A stretch of 64,000 nt of DNA from Pararhizobium sp. YC-54 (GCF_025847205.1 NZ_JAOYTH010000002.1:434001-498000), one strand, 5' to 3'. Positions 16,841 to 25,998 are shown, counted from the stretch's first letter. The notes: generated by a model from the letters alone, not told the origin. Program-made: numbers and translations.

Positions 16841-16957
16841 GCCCCCTCACTCTGGCCCTCTCCCCGCTTGCGGGGAGAGGGGATGACGGAGTTTGCCGCA
16901 AGTCCCTTCTCCCCGTCAAAACGGGGATAAGGTGCCCGACAGGGCGGATGAGGGGCC
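16841..16957. repeat. Rhizobium-type intergenic mosaic repeat
   Basis: CCCTCTCCCCGCTTGCGGGG and CTTCTCCCCGTCAAAACGGG hairpins are bounded by GCCCCTCAC and GATGAGGGGCC ends. The preceding TATTTCTGCGCTGGG also precedes the copy at 62752, so the unit may be longer than the palindromes. The rest of the roughly 600-base gap between the SH3 and DUF2336 genes shows nothing recognisable. Confidence 0.8.
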
Positions 16958-17321
16958 TTTGCGGTGAACGTTGTCATTATGCAGCAAAGCCGATTTAACC
17001 GAACAAAATCATCCCTCCGCCGACCGCCCCCTGAGAACCCGCGCAAAAGTGCCCGCAGGCGCGGGCCATAGCCCGTTTCTCGCCGGTAAACGGAATGTTA
17101 ACCACGTCTGTCTATTCTGGCCTCATCATTCAGCCATGATCGGCAGGATCCGCATCGTCTTCGTCGGACCAATGTTTTCAGCGCCTTGGCGTCGATGATA
17201 GAGGTCGCATCAGCGGCGTTCGACGATATCCCTTCCGTCTGTGCCTGAAATTTCGACACCCCTTCGGACGAGCGGCAAAGCCTGTCTGTCCGAAATCGGG
17301 ACAATGATGTTGTGCGTATGA

Positions 17322-18437
17322 GTGGGTGTATCCGTGGCGGACCGGTTTCGTGAGTTGGAAAGACCGCAGACAGGGCGGCTGAAGGACGTGGTCCTGATGG
17401 CGACCGTGACCGGTTTCGAGGGCCTGCGCCATCCCCGCCGGACCGACCTCAAGCAATTTGCCGAACTGTTCGACCCGCTTTTTTCCGCATCCAGCGACGA
17501 AGCCCGCCGCCAGGCCGCCGCCGCCCTCTCCCAATGCCAGCATGTGCCGGCATCGGTGGCGCTTGAGATCGGCAATGCGCCGATTTCCATTGCCGCGATT
17601 TTCCTCACCCGCTCCGCCTCGATCGACGACGCAACGCTGCTGCAGGTCATTCGCACCCAGGGGGCCGCGCACGCCACCGCGATTGCCCGCCGCGACAATC
17701 TTTCCGTTCGTGTGGTCGATGCCCTTGTCGAGCGCCGCCAGACGGCTCTTGCACAGGTAAATATGGTCGCCTCCGCCCCGACCGCCGCCCCCACTGCGCG
17801 GGCCGCTGACGGGGTGCCGCAGCGCCGGCCAGAGACGGCAGCGCAGGATCTGGCGACTGCGCAGGACACGCCTGCGGCGAAACTGCGGCGCGAGGAAAAA
17901 TTGCGCGGCGATCTCAAGTCGCTGGCGCGCGTCACCCAAAAGACCACACCGGCAGCGCCGGTCATCGAGCCGCTGGACCCGCTGCATGAGGCCCTGCTCG
18001 TTCGTTTTGCCCGCTCCGGCGAGGCCAATCTCTTCGCCGCCAGTCTGTCGACTGCCCTGTCCTCCAGCCCCGAGCTCGGCGAGCGGATATTACTCGACAT
18101 ATCCGGCCAGCAGCTTGCCACCACGTTGACGGCGCTGGACATGCATGCCGATGACAGCCTTTTCATACTCTGCGCCCTCTATCCGGATCTTGCCGAACGT
18201 CTCGGCGGCACGACGCGTGGCGAGGCGCTGCTCGCCACGCTGACGGCTGAGCCCTGCCGCATCCGCGTCCAAGCCTGGCTGCAGTCGGACCGGAAGGATA
18301 CGGCCGGCCCATCCGGACATCAGGCCTACCTGTCGCCGGACCGTGGGAACGACGCGCGTCAGACGGAAGCCCGCCAGGACCCCGCCCGCAGTGCAGCCGA
18401 GGTCCAGCACAAACGGACCTTTGGCCGCGGACGCTGA
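17322..18437 (+). CDS. DUF2336 domain-containing protein
   Basis: The product is up to 371 residues. The DUF2336-type helical domain fills the N-terminal two thirds: FAELFDPLFSASSDEARRQA, VALEIGNAPISIAAIFLTRS and ARRDNLSVRVVDALVER. A linker rich in Ala and Pro and a second helical part follow. The frame can begin at GTG 17322. A GTG at 17334 and the ATG at 17397 (MATVTGFEGLRHP) are alternatives. Relatives are common in alphaproteobacteria and have no established function. A mosaic repeat follows about 30 bases after the stop. Confidence 0.85.
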   Translation: MGVSVADRFRELERPQTGRLKDVVLMATVTGFEGLRHPRRTDLKQFAELFDPLFSASSDEARRQAAAALSQCQHVPASVALEIGNAPISIAAIFLTRSASIDDATLLQVIRTQGAAHATAIARRDNLSVRVVDALVERRQTALAQVNMVASAPTAAPTARAADGVPQRRPETAAQDLATAQDTPAAKLRREEKLRGDLKSLARVTQKTTPAAPVIEPLDPLHEALLVRFARSGEANLFAASLSTALSSSPELGERILLDISGQQLATTLTALDMHADDSLFILCALYPDLAERLGGTTRGEALLATLTAEPCRIRVQAWLQSDRKDTAGPSGHQAYLSPDRGNDARQTEARQDPARSAAEVQHKRTFGRGR

Positions 18438-18467
18438 GTTTTGACACATTTGGAGGCCGGGTTGCCC

Positions 18468-18570
18468 AGCCCTCTCCCCGCTTGCGGGGAGAGGGGATGA
18501 CAGAGCGTGCCGCATAGACCTTCTCCCCGCGTGCGGGGAGAAGGTGCCCGACAGGGCGGATGAGGGGCCA
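18468..18570. repeat. Rhizobium-type intergenic mosaic repeat
   Basis: CCTCTCCCCGCTTGCGGGGA and CCTTCTCCCCGCGTGCGGGG hairpins end with GCCCGACAGGGCGGATGAGG. It separates the convergent DUF2336 and DUF1491 genes and may act as a bidirectional terminator. Confidence 0.8.
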
Positions 18571-18609
18571 TTGTCATGGACGTTGGATTCGGAGAAAAGC
18601 AGAAATACT

Positions 18610-18957
18610 TTAACTGGTTTCTTCGGTCACGACATCGAACAGGTCGCCGCGTGCATCCACTTCGATCTCCACCACCCAGCAATCCGGATCGAACCGGATT
18701 TCGCGGGCAATCGCCTGATCGACCGCTGCTGCCTCACCATCGTCCAGCCGGATTTCGAACAGCCGGCCGGGCGCCGGGTCCTCGAAGAAACTCTGGGGGG
18801 CCGGCGCATACAGCGTTTCGGTGCCGAGGCGCGACCGCTGCCGGATGAAGATGGCGCCGGCCTCGCCTGCCCCCTTGCGCAGCACGGCCGCATAGCCGCC
18901 AAGGCCAAAAACCCGGCGAACGAGGGCGGAAACGAAGATATCGGATTTCAGGCGCAT
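18610..18957 (-). CDS. DUF1491 family protein
   Basis: The product is 115 residues from MRLKSDIFVSALVRRVFGLG, a typical DUF1491 opening (KSDIFVSALVRR...GGYAAVLRKGAGEAGAIFI). The pattern continues through ETLYAPAPQSFF and a C-terminal DPDCWVVEIEVD strand. I use the ATG at 18957 because it matches the family's N-terminus; the open frame runs to 19026. It is encoded downstream of the peptidoglycan-binding protein gene on the same strand, about 90 bases away. Function unknown. Confidence 0.87.
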   Translation of the reverse strand: MRLKSDIFVSALVRRVFGLGGYAAVLRKGAGEAGAIFIRQRSRLGTETLYAPAPQSFFEDPAPGRLFEIRLDDGEAAAVDQAIAREIRFDPDCWVVEIEVDARGDLFDVVTEETS

Positions 18958-19047
18958 GGATGGCTGATACACCGGCCGACGCTTGAGCGCAAACCACTGC
19001 CCTCCGTTTACAACGGAAACGACCACGAAATCGCGCGTGCAAAAAAC

Positions 19048-20049
19048 TCAGAGCGCGCCGATTTCCTTCATCTTTTTCAGCACCTTGTCGCTCGGCTGGC
19101 CGGTTTCGGGCAGGCGGTAGTGCTTTTCGAAATGGCGGATGGCCGAGCGCGTCTGCTCGCCCGCCACGCCATCGACCGACACATCGCTATAGGCCAGATT
19201 GCTCAGGCCCTTCTGGATGTTCATCACCAGTTCGCTGGACGCGGGAATATCGGCTTTCGGGATATATTGCGGATCGATCTCGGCATTGCGGATCGCAGCC
19301 GCCACAGGATCAAGTTCGCCCTTGCCGCCCTTGACGTTCTCATAGGGTCGCTGCGCCGGTTTTGCCGTGGCAAGCGTCTTGCCCCGCGTCTGCGGTGCGC
19401 CGCCCTGCGGGCTTGCCTCCCCCTGCAGGGCCGCCAGCAGCGTATCGCTTGCGGATCCCGTCTCCGGACGGCCCGTCTGTTTTTCGAAGCGCAGGATCGC
19501 GGCGGAAGTTTTCGGGCCGCTCTTGCCGTCGGCAGGACCATCGTAGAGGCCGCGGCGCGCCAGTTCCTTCTGGATGCCGGCCACCAGCGCGGCGCCGGTC
19601 GCGGGTATCGCTGCGGGCTCTGTCTGGACGGCCTGTGAAACGGCTTGTCGCTCCGGTTGCGGCTGTTGAATGCTGGCGGTCTGCTGCTGTTCGTCCTCGC
19701 GCTGGATGACGAAGGTGGTCACCTTGCGCGGCGAAAGACTGTCGTCCCCGGCACTGATTTTGGCGGACTGCGGATCGCTCAACGGCAGGCGCGTGCGCAG
19801 GAACGGCGACGGATGTACGCCCGGCTGATACCACATGGCATTGGCGGCAACGAAGCTGAAGGCGATGGCAAACGTCAGCGAACCGCCAAACGCGCGCGGG
19901 TTGCGCGACGCCAGACGGCCAGCGAAAGTCAGACCGCGCATCGCCAAGCGACCGGTCACAAGGCCACCGGTCACAAGGCCAGCGGTGACAAGGCCCGGGC
20001 CGCGCTGCGCCTTCTTTTTCTTAGGCTGTTTTCGCTTGCGAGCCGTCAT
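19048..20049 (-). CDS. Peptidoglycan-binding (PG_binding_1) membrane protein
   Basis: The product is 333 residues. The N-terminus is very basic (RKRKQPKKKKAQR). A repeat-derived segment GLVTAGLVTGGLVTGRL follows, and a hydrophobic segment at about residues 55-72 probably anchors it in the inner membrane. Two peptidoglycan-binding domains lie at about 153-210 (IQKELARRGLYDGPADGKSG) and 275-330 (IQKGLSNLAYSDVSVDGVAG). The start overlaps the 3' end of the sensor kinase gene by 29 bases, so the two are co-expressed. Function beyond cell-wall binding is not clear. Confidence 0.88.
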   Translation of the reverse strand: MTARKRKQPKKKKAQRGPGLVTAGLVTGGLVTGRLAMRGLTFAGRLASRNPRAFGGSLTFAIAFSFVAANAMWYQPGVHPSPFLRTRLPLSDPQSAKISAGDDSLSPRKVTTFVIQREDEQQQTASIQQPQPERQAVSQAVQTEPAAIPATGAALVAGIQKELARRGLYDGPADGKSGPKTSAAILRFEKQTGRPETGSASDTLLAALQGEASPQGGAPQTRGKTLATAKPAQRPYENVKGGKGELDPVAAAIRNAEIDPQYIPKADIPASSELVMNIQKGLSNLAYSDVSVDGVAGEQTRSAIRHFEKHYRLPETGQPSDKVLKKMKEIGAL

Positions 20050-21637
20050 GACCAGCGCCCCCGTTCATTCCGTCGGCATCCGTCCGGCGCGTCTCCGGAT
20101 ATGCCTCATCGTTCTTCTCCCGCGTACGCTCCTTCAGGCGCGGCGGAAACTCCACCATTGTCTGTTCCACAGCTTCCTGCCCGTCGATGCCGGTAATGCC
20201 GGAGCCGTCGAGCGCGATCGTCACCGTGATCACTGTGCCCTCGCCCGGACGGCTGCGGATGTCGAATTCCCCGCCATGCAGCGCCACCAGGCCCTTGACC
20301 AGCGACAGGCCAAGCCCCGTCCCCTCGTATTTGCGGGTATAGTCGTTCTGGATCTGCACAAAGGGCTGACCGAGCGTCGGCAGTCTGTCCTCGGCGATGC
20401 CGATGCCGGTATCGCTGACGATCAGATTGAGATTGTGGCCGGAGATTTCGGCGTCGATGGTGACGAGACCGCCGCGATCGGTGAACTTGATGGCATTGCC
20501 GACCAGGTTGATCAGGATCTGCTGGATGGCGCGCTGGTCGGCATTGACTTCGCCGACATTGCGCATGATCCGGCTCGTCAGCTGCACGCCCTTTTCGCGC
20601 GCCTGCAGGCCAAGCATCGCTTCGCAGGCATTGACGGCATCGGCGACCCTGAACGGTTCCGGCATCAGCTCATAGCGGCCGGCCTCGATCTTGCTCATGT
20701 CGAGCATGGTGTTGACGACGGACAGGAGATGGGCGCCCGACTGGTTGATCAGCGAGACATATTCGCGCTGCCGGTCATTTTCGAGCTTGCCGAAATATTC
20801 GCCGGAAAGAATGTCGGAAAAGCCGAGGATGGCATTGAGCGGCGTGCGCAGCTCATGGCTGACGGCGGCAAGGAAGCGGGTCTTGGCATCATTGGCGGAT
20901 TCGGCAAGCCCGGCCTTGTAGATGGCCTCGGCGCGCAGCCGCGCCTCTTCGGAAACGTCATGCGACTGGACGAGGATGGCAAATTCCCCCTCAGCCTCGC
21001 CAAGCACCGTCATTTCGCAGCGCATGTGGACGAACTGCTCGCCGCCGGCAAAGACGTTGGCGCGTTCCAGCCGGATGTCGATTGTCGCCTGGCGATTGCC
21101 TTGGCGCAGCGTGTCGATGGCCTGGAGAAAGAGGATGCGATCGGAAACGTGGATCTGCTCGATAAAACCCCGGCCGTAGGGATTGCGCATCCAGGCGAGA
21201 TAGGTCTCCGCATCCCGGCCATGAACGGCCGTGACCGATCCGCGGATATCATGGATCGTCACCAGACCGGCAAAACAATCATAATGGCGCGCGCCGGTAT
21301 CGGCCGGCGTCTGCCGGTCCACAACGACGGGATGAACCAGCTTCCGGTTGCGTTGATAGGCAATGCCGCCGACAGTCGCGACCATTGCTGCGGCGCAAAC
21401 CAGAGCTGCGCCGACCGGCAGCGCCAGCGAAACCGGCAAAACGATGGAAAGAGCGAGAGGGACCGTCGGGAACGCTACAAGAGCAGTGGCAGCGACTGCG
21501 CGGACGACGGCGAACTCGCGGCTTGCCTCCGGCTCTCCCGCCACCTGGCGGGGCAGCCAAAGGCGCGCCGCGTCATCGACGCGGGACGCCATCCTGCCAG
21601 CAATGTTACGCAATACTCTCAACGCCTGACCCTGCAC
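20021..21637 (-). CDS. PAS-containing membrane sensor histidine kinase
   Basis: The product is 538 residues. Two adjacent membrane segments lie at about 45-95. A PAS-like sensor region follows (FAGLVTIHDIRGSVTAVHGR to ILVQSHDVSEEARLR), with a short coiled coil. The HisKA H-box is FLAAVSHELRTPLNAILGFS and the ATPase domain has LINLVGNAIKFTD, VSDTGIGIAEDRL and TGLGLSLVKGLVALHG. There is no receiver domain and no adjacent response regulator, so the partner is elsewhere. The frame opens with GTG at 21637; an ATG at 21592 is an alternative. The rhizobial PdhS/DivJ-like kinases are possible relatives, which I cannot confirm. Confidence 0.9.
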   Translation of the reverse strand: MQGQALRVLRNIAGRMASRVDDAARLWLPRQVAGEPEASREFAVVRAVAATALVAFPTVPLALSIVLPVSLALPVGAALVCAAAMVATVGGIAYQRNRKLVHPVVVDRQTPADTGARHYDCFAGLVTIHDIRGSVTAVHGRDAETYLAWMRNPYGRGFIEQIHVSDRILFLQAIDTLRQGNRQATIDIRLERANVFAGGEQFVHMRCEMTVLGEAEGEFAILVQSHDVSEEARLRAEAIYKAGLAESANDAKTRFLAAVSHELRTPLNAILGFSDILSGEYFGKLENDRQREYVSLINQSGAHLLSVVNTMLDMSKIEAGRYELMPEPFRVADAVNACEAMLGLQAREKGVQLTSRIMRNVGEVNADQRAIQQILINLVGNAIKFTDRGGLVTIDAEISGHNLNLIVSDTGIGIAEDRLPTLGQPFVQIQNDYTRKYEGTGLGLSLVKGLVALHGGEFDIRSRPGEGTVITVTIALDGSGITGIDGQEAVEQTMVEFPPRLKERTREKNDEAYPETRRTDADGMNGGAGHDGSQAKTA

Positions 21638-22186
21638 GCTCGTTCTTTATCCGGACCCGTCATGGTTCCGTCCTTTATCGGCAAGCTGTCATCCACGGCC
21701 GGAAACGGTCTTTTTGGATGATCGCCTTGCACATCCGAATTTCGCACTGGCGGCTTAATGAAAGGATAAATGAAACGGCGACAAATCCCGCGAAAGGCCC
21801 TCGAAGTCCCATTCCGGCACAAATCGGCGGGGCTTTGTCTTTTGTGGTTAATGGGGTGTAAGCGCCGGTTTTTAGGGGGTTTTCGGCCCCGTATTAACCT
21901 GTGTGGCAATACGACCCGGCCGCTGATCCCGCGTTTCAAGCGTTGGTCGGTTCCTTGCCGCCTTGAACCTTAACGGCGACCGTTAAAATGCGCGATAAAT
22001 GCCCTTCAAATGCCGATCGTTCAAATTTTACGAAAAGACGGTGCAAATGCCACCGGTTTTGGCAAAGGCATGTTCCGAATCCCCGCCTAAGGTGTGATGA
22101 CAAGGTGCCAGACAAGGGCCCAAGGGAGCGAACCCGGCAAAGACCGGACGCAGGTTTGAGTGCCTGACCAAAGGATGGGCAAGACA
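21638..22186. other. Intergenic stretch between divergent kinase and DUF5330 genes
   Basis: About 550 bases with no supported gene; frames here are short and lack ribosome binding sites. Several TTAA-type half sites occur (for example CCTTAACGGCGACCGTTAAA), but none matches the spaced CtrA consensus exactly. Promoters for both flanking genes must lie here. Confidence 0.4.
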
Positions 22187-22630
22187 ATGTGGTTTCTGAT
22201 CAAGGGAACATTCTGGTTTTCGCTGGTGCTGGTGCTTTTGCCGTTTCTTAATCCGGCAAGCACCTCGACGCTCGAAAGAGGCCCGAAGGTCGATGTCGGC
22301 GATACGGTGTCGGCCGCCACCGAAGCCTTCGGCTATATCAGCGCCATCTGCGTCGAAAAGCCGGATGTCTGCGTCAAGGGCACGGAGACTTTCGTGGCGC
22401 TCGGCCACCGGGCCCGTGAAGGCGCCAAGATCGCCTATCAGTTTCTCGACCAGCAATTTGCCGAACCGAGCGATGCCGTGACCACGGGAACGGTTGCCGC
22501 TATCAAACAGCCCGCCATCGACGTTCCCGCCGCAATCGCGGCTGCGGAACAGGTTGCTGCACAGGTAGAGCCTGTCTTCAACAAAATCCCCGTCCCGGAA
22601 AAGCGCATCGAGCCGAAGGCTGTGCGGTAA
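22187..22630 (+). CDS. DUF5330 domain-containing protein
   Basis: The product is 147 residues from MWFLIKGTFWFSLVLVLLPF, one membrane segment directly at the N-terminus. The domain follows with VDVGDTVSAATEAFGYISAI, CVEKPDVCVKGTETF (two cysteines) and AREGAKIAYQFLDQQF. The C-terminus is Pro/Ala-rich. Earlier in-frame starts (22160, 22175) would place charged residues before the membrane segment. This is a family known mainly in rhizobia, with no assigned function. An intrinsic terminator follows it. Confidence 0.82.
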   Translation: MWFLIKGTFWFSLVLVLLPFLNPASTSTLERGPKVDVGDTVSAATEAFGYISAICVEKPDVCVKGTETFVALGHRAREGAKIAYQFLDQQFAEPSDAVTTGTVAAIKQPAIDVPAAIAAAEQVAAQVEPVFNKIPVPEKRIEPKAVR

Positions 22631-22689
22631 ACCGCATTGGCCGTCACCAGGTTTTTTAAAACTGCCTGAACCGCCGATTTTACGGCCGC

Positions 22690-22721
22690 CCGTGAGGAAT
22701 GCCCTCACGGTCTTTCTTTTT
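22690..22721 (+). terminator. Intrinsic terminator after the DUF5330 gene
   Basis: Stem CCGTGAGG / CCTCACGG with a five-base loop, followed by TCTTTCTTTTT. It lies inside the 5' end of the longest open frame of the next gene, which argues that SufE starts downstream. Confidence 0.8.
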
Positions 22722-22751
22722 GCAGTTCTCATTTCGCGGTCCATCACCTAT

Positions 22752-23207
22752 ATGAACGATATGGACCAGATGAACACATCGCCGATCACACCGCTTGCCG
22801 AGATCATCGACAATTGCGCCTATCTGGACGATTGGCAGGACCGGATGAGCTATGTCATCGAGCTCGGCCGCAAGCTGCCGGAGATGCCCGACGAAAAACG
22901 CACGTCCGACAACAAGGTGCAGGGCTGCGCCAGCCAGGTCTGGCTGGTCACCCATGCCAGTCCGGCGGCAAGCGACCCGATCCTGATCTTCGAGGGAGAA
23001 TCGGATGCCCATATCGTGCGCGGTCTGGTTGCCATCGCGCTGTCGATCTTTTCCGGCCAGCACGCCTCGGATATCGTCAAGACCGACGCCATCGACCTGT
23101 TTGGCCGCATGGGCCTGATCGAATATCTGACGGCGCAGCGCGCCAACGGCCTGCGCTCCATGATCAAGCGCATCAAGGACGAGGCTGCCCGCCAGCTGGC
23201 GGCCTAA
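22752..23207 (+). CDS. sufE: SufE-family Fe-S assembly sulfur acceptor
   Basis: Protein that accepts sulfur from the cysteine desulfurase SufS. It is about 151 residues. The SufE pattern is clear: LAEIIDNCAYLDDWQDRMSY, LGRKLPEMPDEKRTSDNKVQ and GCASQVWLVTH, where the cysteine in VQGCASQVW is the catalytic sulfur acceptor. The C-terminal helix runs RMGLIEYLTAQRANGL. The frame opens at a GTG at 22692, but that lies inside a terminator hairpin, so I use the ATG at 22752; 22761 and 22770 are also possible. No other suf gene is adjacent. Confidence 0.92.
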   Translation: MNDMDQMNTSPITPLAEIIDNCAYLDDWQDRMSYVIELGRKLPEMPDEKRTSDNKVQGCASQVWLVTHASPAASDPILIFEGESDAHIVRGLVAIALSIFSGQHASDIVKTDAIDLFGRMGLIEYLTAQRANGLRSMIKRIKDEAARQLAA

Positions 23208-23248
23208 AGCGCATCGCGATCTGTCAGATTCCGCAATACACGACAATG

Positions 23249-23364
23249 GCCCCTCATCCGCCCTATCGGGCACTTTCTCCCCGCCGAGACGGGGAGAAGG
23301 AACAAGCGGCCATCTCCGTCATCCCCTCTCCCCGCGTGCGGGGAGAGGGCTAGAGTGAGGGGCA
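23249..23364. repeat. Rhizobium-type intergenic mosaic repeat
   Basis: Starts GCCCCTCATCCGCCCTATCG and ends AGAGTGAGGGGC, with two hairpins (TTCTCCCCGCCGAGACGGGG and CCTCTCCCCGCGTGCGGGGA). It occupies the gap between the convergent sufE and DUF6456 genes. Confidence 0.8.
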
Positions 23365-23407
23365 ACCCGGCCCAGATACGTCGTGTCGTATACCGTTACG
23401 CGCGGCG

Positions 23408-24253
23408 CTAAAATACAAGATCGCCCGCATCCGGCCGGTAGCCTTCCGCTCCCCAGGCATGGCTCCTCCTTGCATCCGGCTTAGGCGGCGCGTAGTGGCG
23501 GGAAAGCGCCATCAGGGCGGTTCGCAGCATCAGCTTGGCCGAGCGCGCCGGCCATTGCCGCTCCCGCTCGACGATCTCCAGCCCCTTCTGGAAGCAGCAG
23601 ACATCCAGCGCCACCCCGCACAGTTCCGGACCGATCGCCTCCATCGCCCTGCCGACGCGAAGCCGCGCCGCAAGTGCGGTATCGCAAAGATCGGCCGTGC
23701 CGCCGGCGCCTCCCCTGGTTTTCGTTGACAGCCGCGGCGCGTATTCCATGGTCAGCCGTGGCTGCAATTGCGCGCGGGTAAAATCGGCATGCAGCCGCTC
23801 CCCCGCCGCGATCGCCTCAGGCGGCAGCAGGGGCTGGCCGGATTTCTCCTTCAGGCGGGCGGCCGCACCGAGCGGCGATTCCAGCTGATTGACCCGGACG
23901 GCTTGCCGGATGCCCTCCACGGCAATGGTCGCGGTTTGGATTTCGCGGTGCTGCTCCAGGAACGCCTCTTGCGGGTCCACAAAGGCGCGGCGCAGGAAAG
24001 CCGGGGCTTCTGCCGTTGCCCGCACGGTGTCACCCTCAACGATCACCAGTCCGAGGGAACGCGCCTTGTCAACCGTCGCGCAGGCGACCGGGCGTGACGC
24101 GTTGTCTCCACTCCGGTCATCCACCTTGCTAGCGAGCATCATCGCCGCCTCGCCCCGCATCAGCCGGACTGGCGCATGGGTGGCGACATAGCGGACGAAA
24201 CGGACAATGTCCTTTTGCGTGGCGCGCGCGCCATTGGCATCTGTCTCACGCAT
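23408..24253 (-). CDS. DUF6456 domain-containing protein
   Basis: The product is 281 residues from MRETDANGARATQKDIVRFV, with GGGAGG nine bases upstream of the ATG at 24253. The open frame runs further, to 24385, but that part is a shadow of the overlapping HTH gene. The C-terminal half holds the conserved block (LCDTALAARLRVGRAMEAIG, LDVCCFQKGLEIVERERQWP, AKLMLRTALMALSRHY). The N-terminal part looks like a winged-helix-type DNA-binding region. It overlaps the HTH gene by eight bases. A joint regulatory role is inferred from this pairing. Confidence 0.8.
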   Translation of the reverse strand: MRETDANGARATQKDIVRFVRYVATHAPVRLMRGEAAMMLASKVDDRSGDNASRPVACATVDKARSLGLVIVEGDTVRATAEAPAFLRRAFVDPQEAFLEQHREIQTATIAVEGIRQAVRVNQLESPLGAAARLKEKSGQPLLPPEAIAAGERLHADFTRAQLQPRLTMEYAPRLSTKTRGGAGGTADLCDTALAARLRVGRAMEAIGPELCGVALDVCCFQKGLEIVERERQWPARSAKLMLRTALMALSRHYAPPKPDARRSHAWGAEGYRPDAGDLVF

Positions 24254-24716
24254 GGTCACGTCCTCCCGGCGCACCGAAGAAGCAGGTGACGACGCGCTCC
24301 AGCGCCGCGATGAAATCATCGAAGGCCCGGTCGTCGCGCCGGTCCTCGACGACATTGCAGGCATGGCTGACGGTCGTGCGGTCACGCCCGAAGGAATAGC
24401 CGATATCGGTCAGCGAAATCTGCAGAATGACGTGGCAGACATACATCGAGATCTGCCGGACATGGCAGCTGGTGCGGCGGCGGTCGCGCCGCAAGGGCAC
24501 GCGCTCCCCCACCAGCATCACCATCTCCGCCGTCACCTGACGCACGAGGCGGCATCTGTGATGGGCGGCAACGGACAGAACCGGGCCCCATGGATCGGCG
24601 AGAGTCCCGGAACCGGGCGGCACTATGGAATGCTTGACCGGCACCCCGCGCGCCCTCAGGGCCGGCAGGTGCTGTTTCTGGGACGAGGGCAGATGACGGG
24701 GACTGCTGAGCTGCAT
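24246..24716 (-). CDS. Helix-turn-helix protein with DnaA domain IV-like fold
   Basis: The product is 156 residues. The C-terminal part (about 80-145) matches the DnaA C-terminal DNA-binding domain pattern: RRTSCHVRQISMYVCHVILQ, then ISLTDIGYSFGRDRTTVSHA with the conserved RDRTTVSHA helix, and the ALERVV end. There is no AAA+ ATPase, so this is a stand-alone DNA binder. The N-terminus is basic and disordered. It is first in a pair with DUF6456 and is read toward it. Such pairs are common in rhizobia; a role near DnaA-box-like sites is inference. Confidence 0.85.
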   Translation of the reverse strand: MQLSSPRHLPSSQKQHLPALRARGVPVKHSIVPPGSGTLADPWGPVLSVAAHHRCRLVRQVTAEMVMLVGERVPLRRDRRRTSCHVRQISMYVCHVILQISLTDIGYSFGRDRTTVSHACNVVEDRRDDRAFDDFIAALERVVTCFFGAPGGRDHA

Positions 24717-24891
24717 GGCTTACTCCTTTGATAGGAATTAATTCATACACCCTAGTGCGACAGCGGGGATGAATGAAAGCACCGTCGCGCAACCTGCCGT
24801 TGTTTTTTCAATGTTTTCGAGCTTTTTCGCAGAAAAATTTAGGTATATTTTCCTCGTTTTATATTTTTCCGCATCAGCCGCGGACATGAAA

Positions 24892-24921
24892 AAGCCGGTC
24901 TGCGGGAGCCAGACCGGCTTG
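24892..24921 (-). terminator. Intrinsic terminator of mucR
   Basis: Stem AGCCGGTCTG / CAGACCGGCT with a seven-base loop. Read on the minus strand it is followed by TTTTT. It lies about 28 bases beyond the mucR stop. Confidence 0.85.
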
Positions 24922-24948
24922 GAAGTTTAGCGCTGATATCCGTGTGGC

Positions 24949-25380
24949 TTACTTGGCGCGGCGCTTGCGGCGCTGGCCAAGGCCCATTTCCTTGGCGAGG
25001 CGCGAGCGCGCTTCGGCATAGGCCGGAGCGACCATCGGATAATCGGCCGGCAGATCCCACTTCTCGCGATATTCTTCCGGCGACAGCGTATGATGCGTCA
25101 TCAGATGGCGCTTCAGCGACTTGAAGGTGCCGCCGCATTCCAAACAGGTGATCTGATCGTCCTGAACCGACTTGCGGACAGAAACGGCAGGCTTCGGCTT
25201 CTCGACCACGACCGCGACGGGAACCGGGCTGCTGGTATTGTTCAAGGCTGCATGCACGTCGCCGATCAGCGACGACAGTTCGGCGACCGGCACGACATGA
25301 TTGCTGACATAGGCAGCAACGATCTCTGCGGTGAGTTCAACCAGAAGATCGTGGCCCGAGCCAAGCGATAAATCCGTCAT
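24949..25380 (-). CDS. mucR: MucR/Ros family zinc-finger transcriptional regulator
   Basis: H-NS-like global regulator that in rhizobia controls exopolysaccharide, motility and its own gene. It has 143 residues. The N-terminal helices ([19 protein letters not shown], about 12-30) mediate oligomerisation. The zinc finger has C79 and C82 in [19 protein letters not shown] with His92 and His96/97. The basic tail is RRKRRAK. The [20 protein letters not shown] block is diagnostic. A long AT-rich leader region precedes it, as expected for autoregulation by a protein that favours AT-rich DNA. Confidence 0.95.
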   Translation of the reverse strand: MTDLSLGSGHDLLVELTAEIVAAYVSNHVVPVAELSSLIGDVHAALNNTSSPVPVAVVVEKPKPAVSVRKSVQDDQITCLECGGTFKSLKRHLMTHHTLSPEEYREKWDLPADYPMVAPAYAEARSRLAKEMGLGQRRKRRAK

Positions 25381-25998
25381 TCTTTCTTTCTCCTATCGGA
25401 ATCACTTCAAACATGCCCGCGACGGGTTTATCGCCGGCACACTAAACCGTATTGAGAAAGTGCCCAAAAATCGCCATTCGCGGCCGGACCAGACGAAATT
25501 CGCCTTAGCCACAACCGAAAACCGCGACAAGACTCATAATACTCCCAATTCTCATGGATTGGAATGAGTTACCAAAGCGCCAGGACAAGCAGGCACCTCA
25601 AAGCAACAAGCAACACTCACAACCCAAGCTGGAATTTCTTACCGAAGTAATATGGAAATGGACACTTTGCCGTTACTCGATTAACATCGATCGAGCAAAA
25701 GTCCAATAATAATTTATGCGAAATTTAGCCTATTGATCTTAAAGAGTGTGACCAAGCGCCCCGACTGGGGAAACATTACGATACATTTAGCTCTCCAACG
25801 CTGCGTTCGGCTGAAAGGCAGCGATACTCTACTTCCGTCCTTCAACACATTTTCCTAAAACAGGCAGATCGACCTTTGCCGGGATACATTTTGTTGAATG
25901 AAATAGGCTATCCCATCTGAAAATCAAAAGGCGGCATCATCCGGCCAGAGCGGCCGCATGTTTTGCGGCAGAATACGTTCGAATAAAGGCGCTACCGA
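25381..25998. other. Long AT-rich upstream region of mucR
   Basis: About 600 bases without a supported gene, notably AT-richer than the flanking operons (for example around 25640-25760). It probably contains the mucR promoter and autoregulatory sites near 25381-25600. On the other side it carries the 3' end of the Mrp operon message. A small RNA is possible, but I see no convincing hairpin with a T run. Confidence 0.45.

Noticed and set aside
19835..21721. Plus-strand frame of 628 codons opposite the sensor kinase
   Set aside because: Antisense to a kinase with clear HisKA and ATPase motifs.
21638..22186. TTAA-type half sites suggesting CtrA control of the kinase/DUF5330 promoter
   Set aside because: Spacing between half sites is nine rather than seven bases in the best case, so the match is not good enough.
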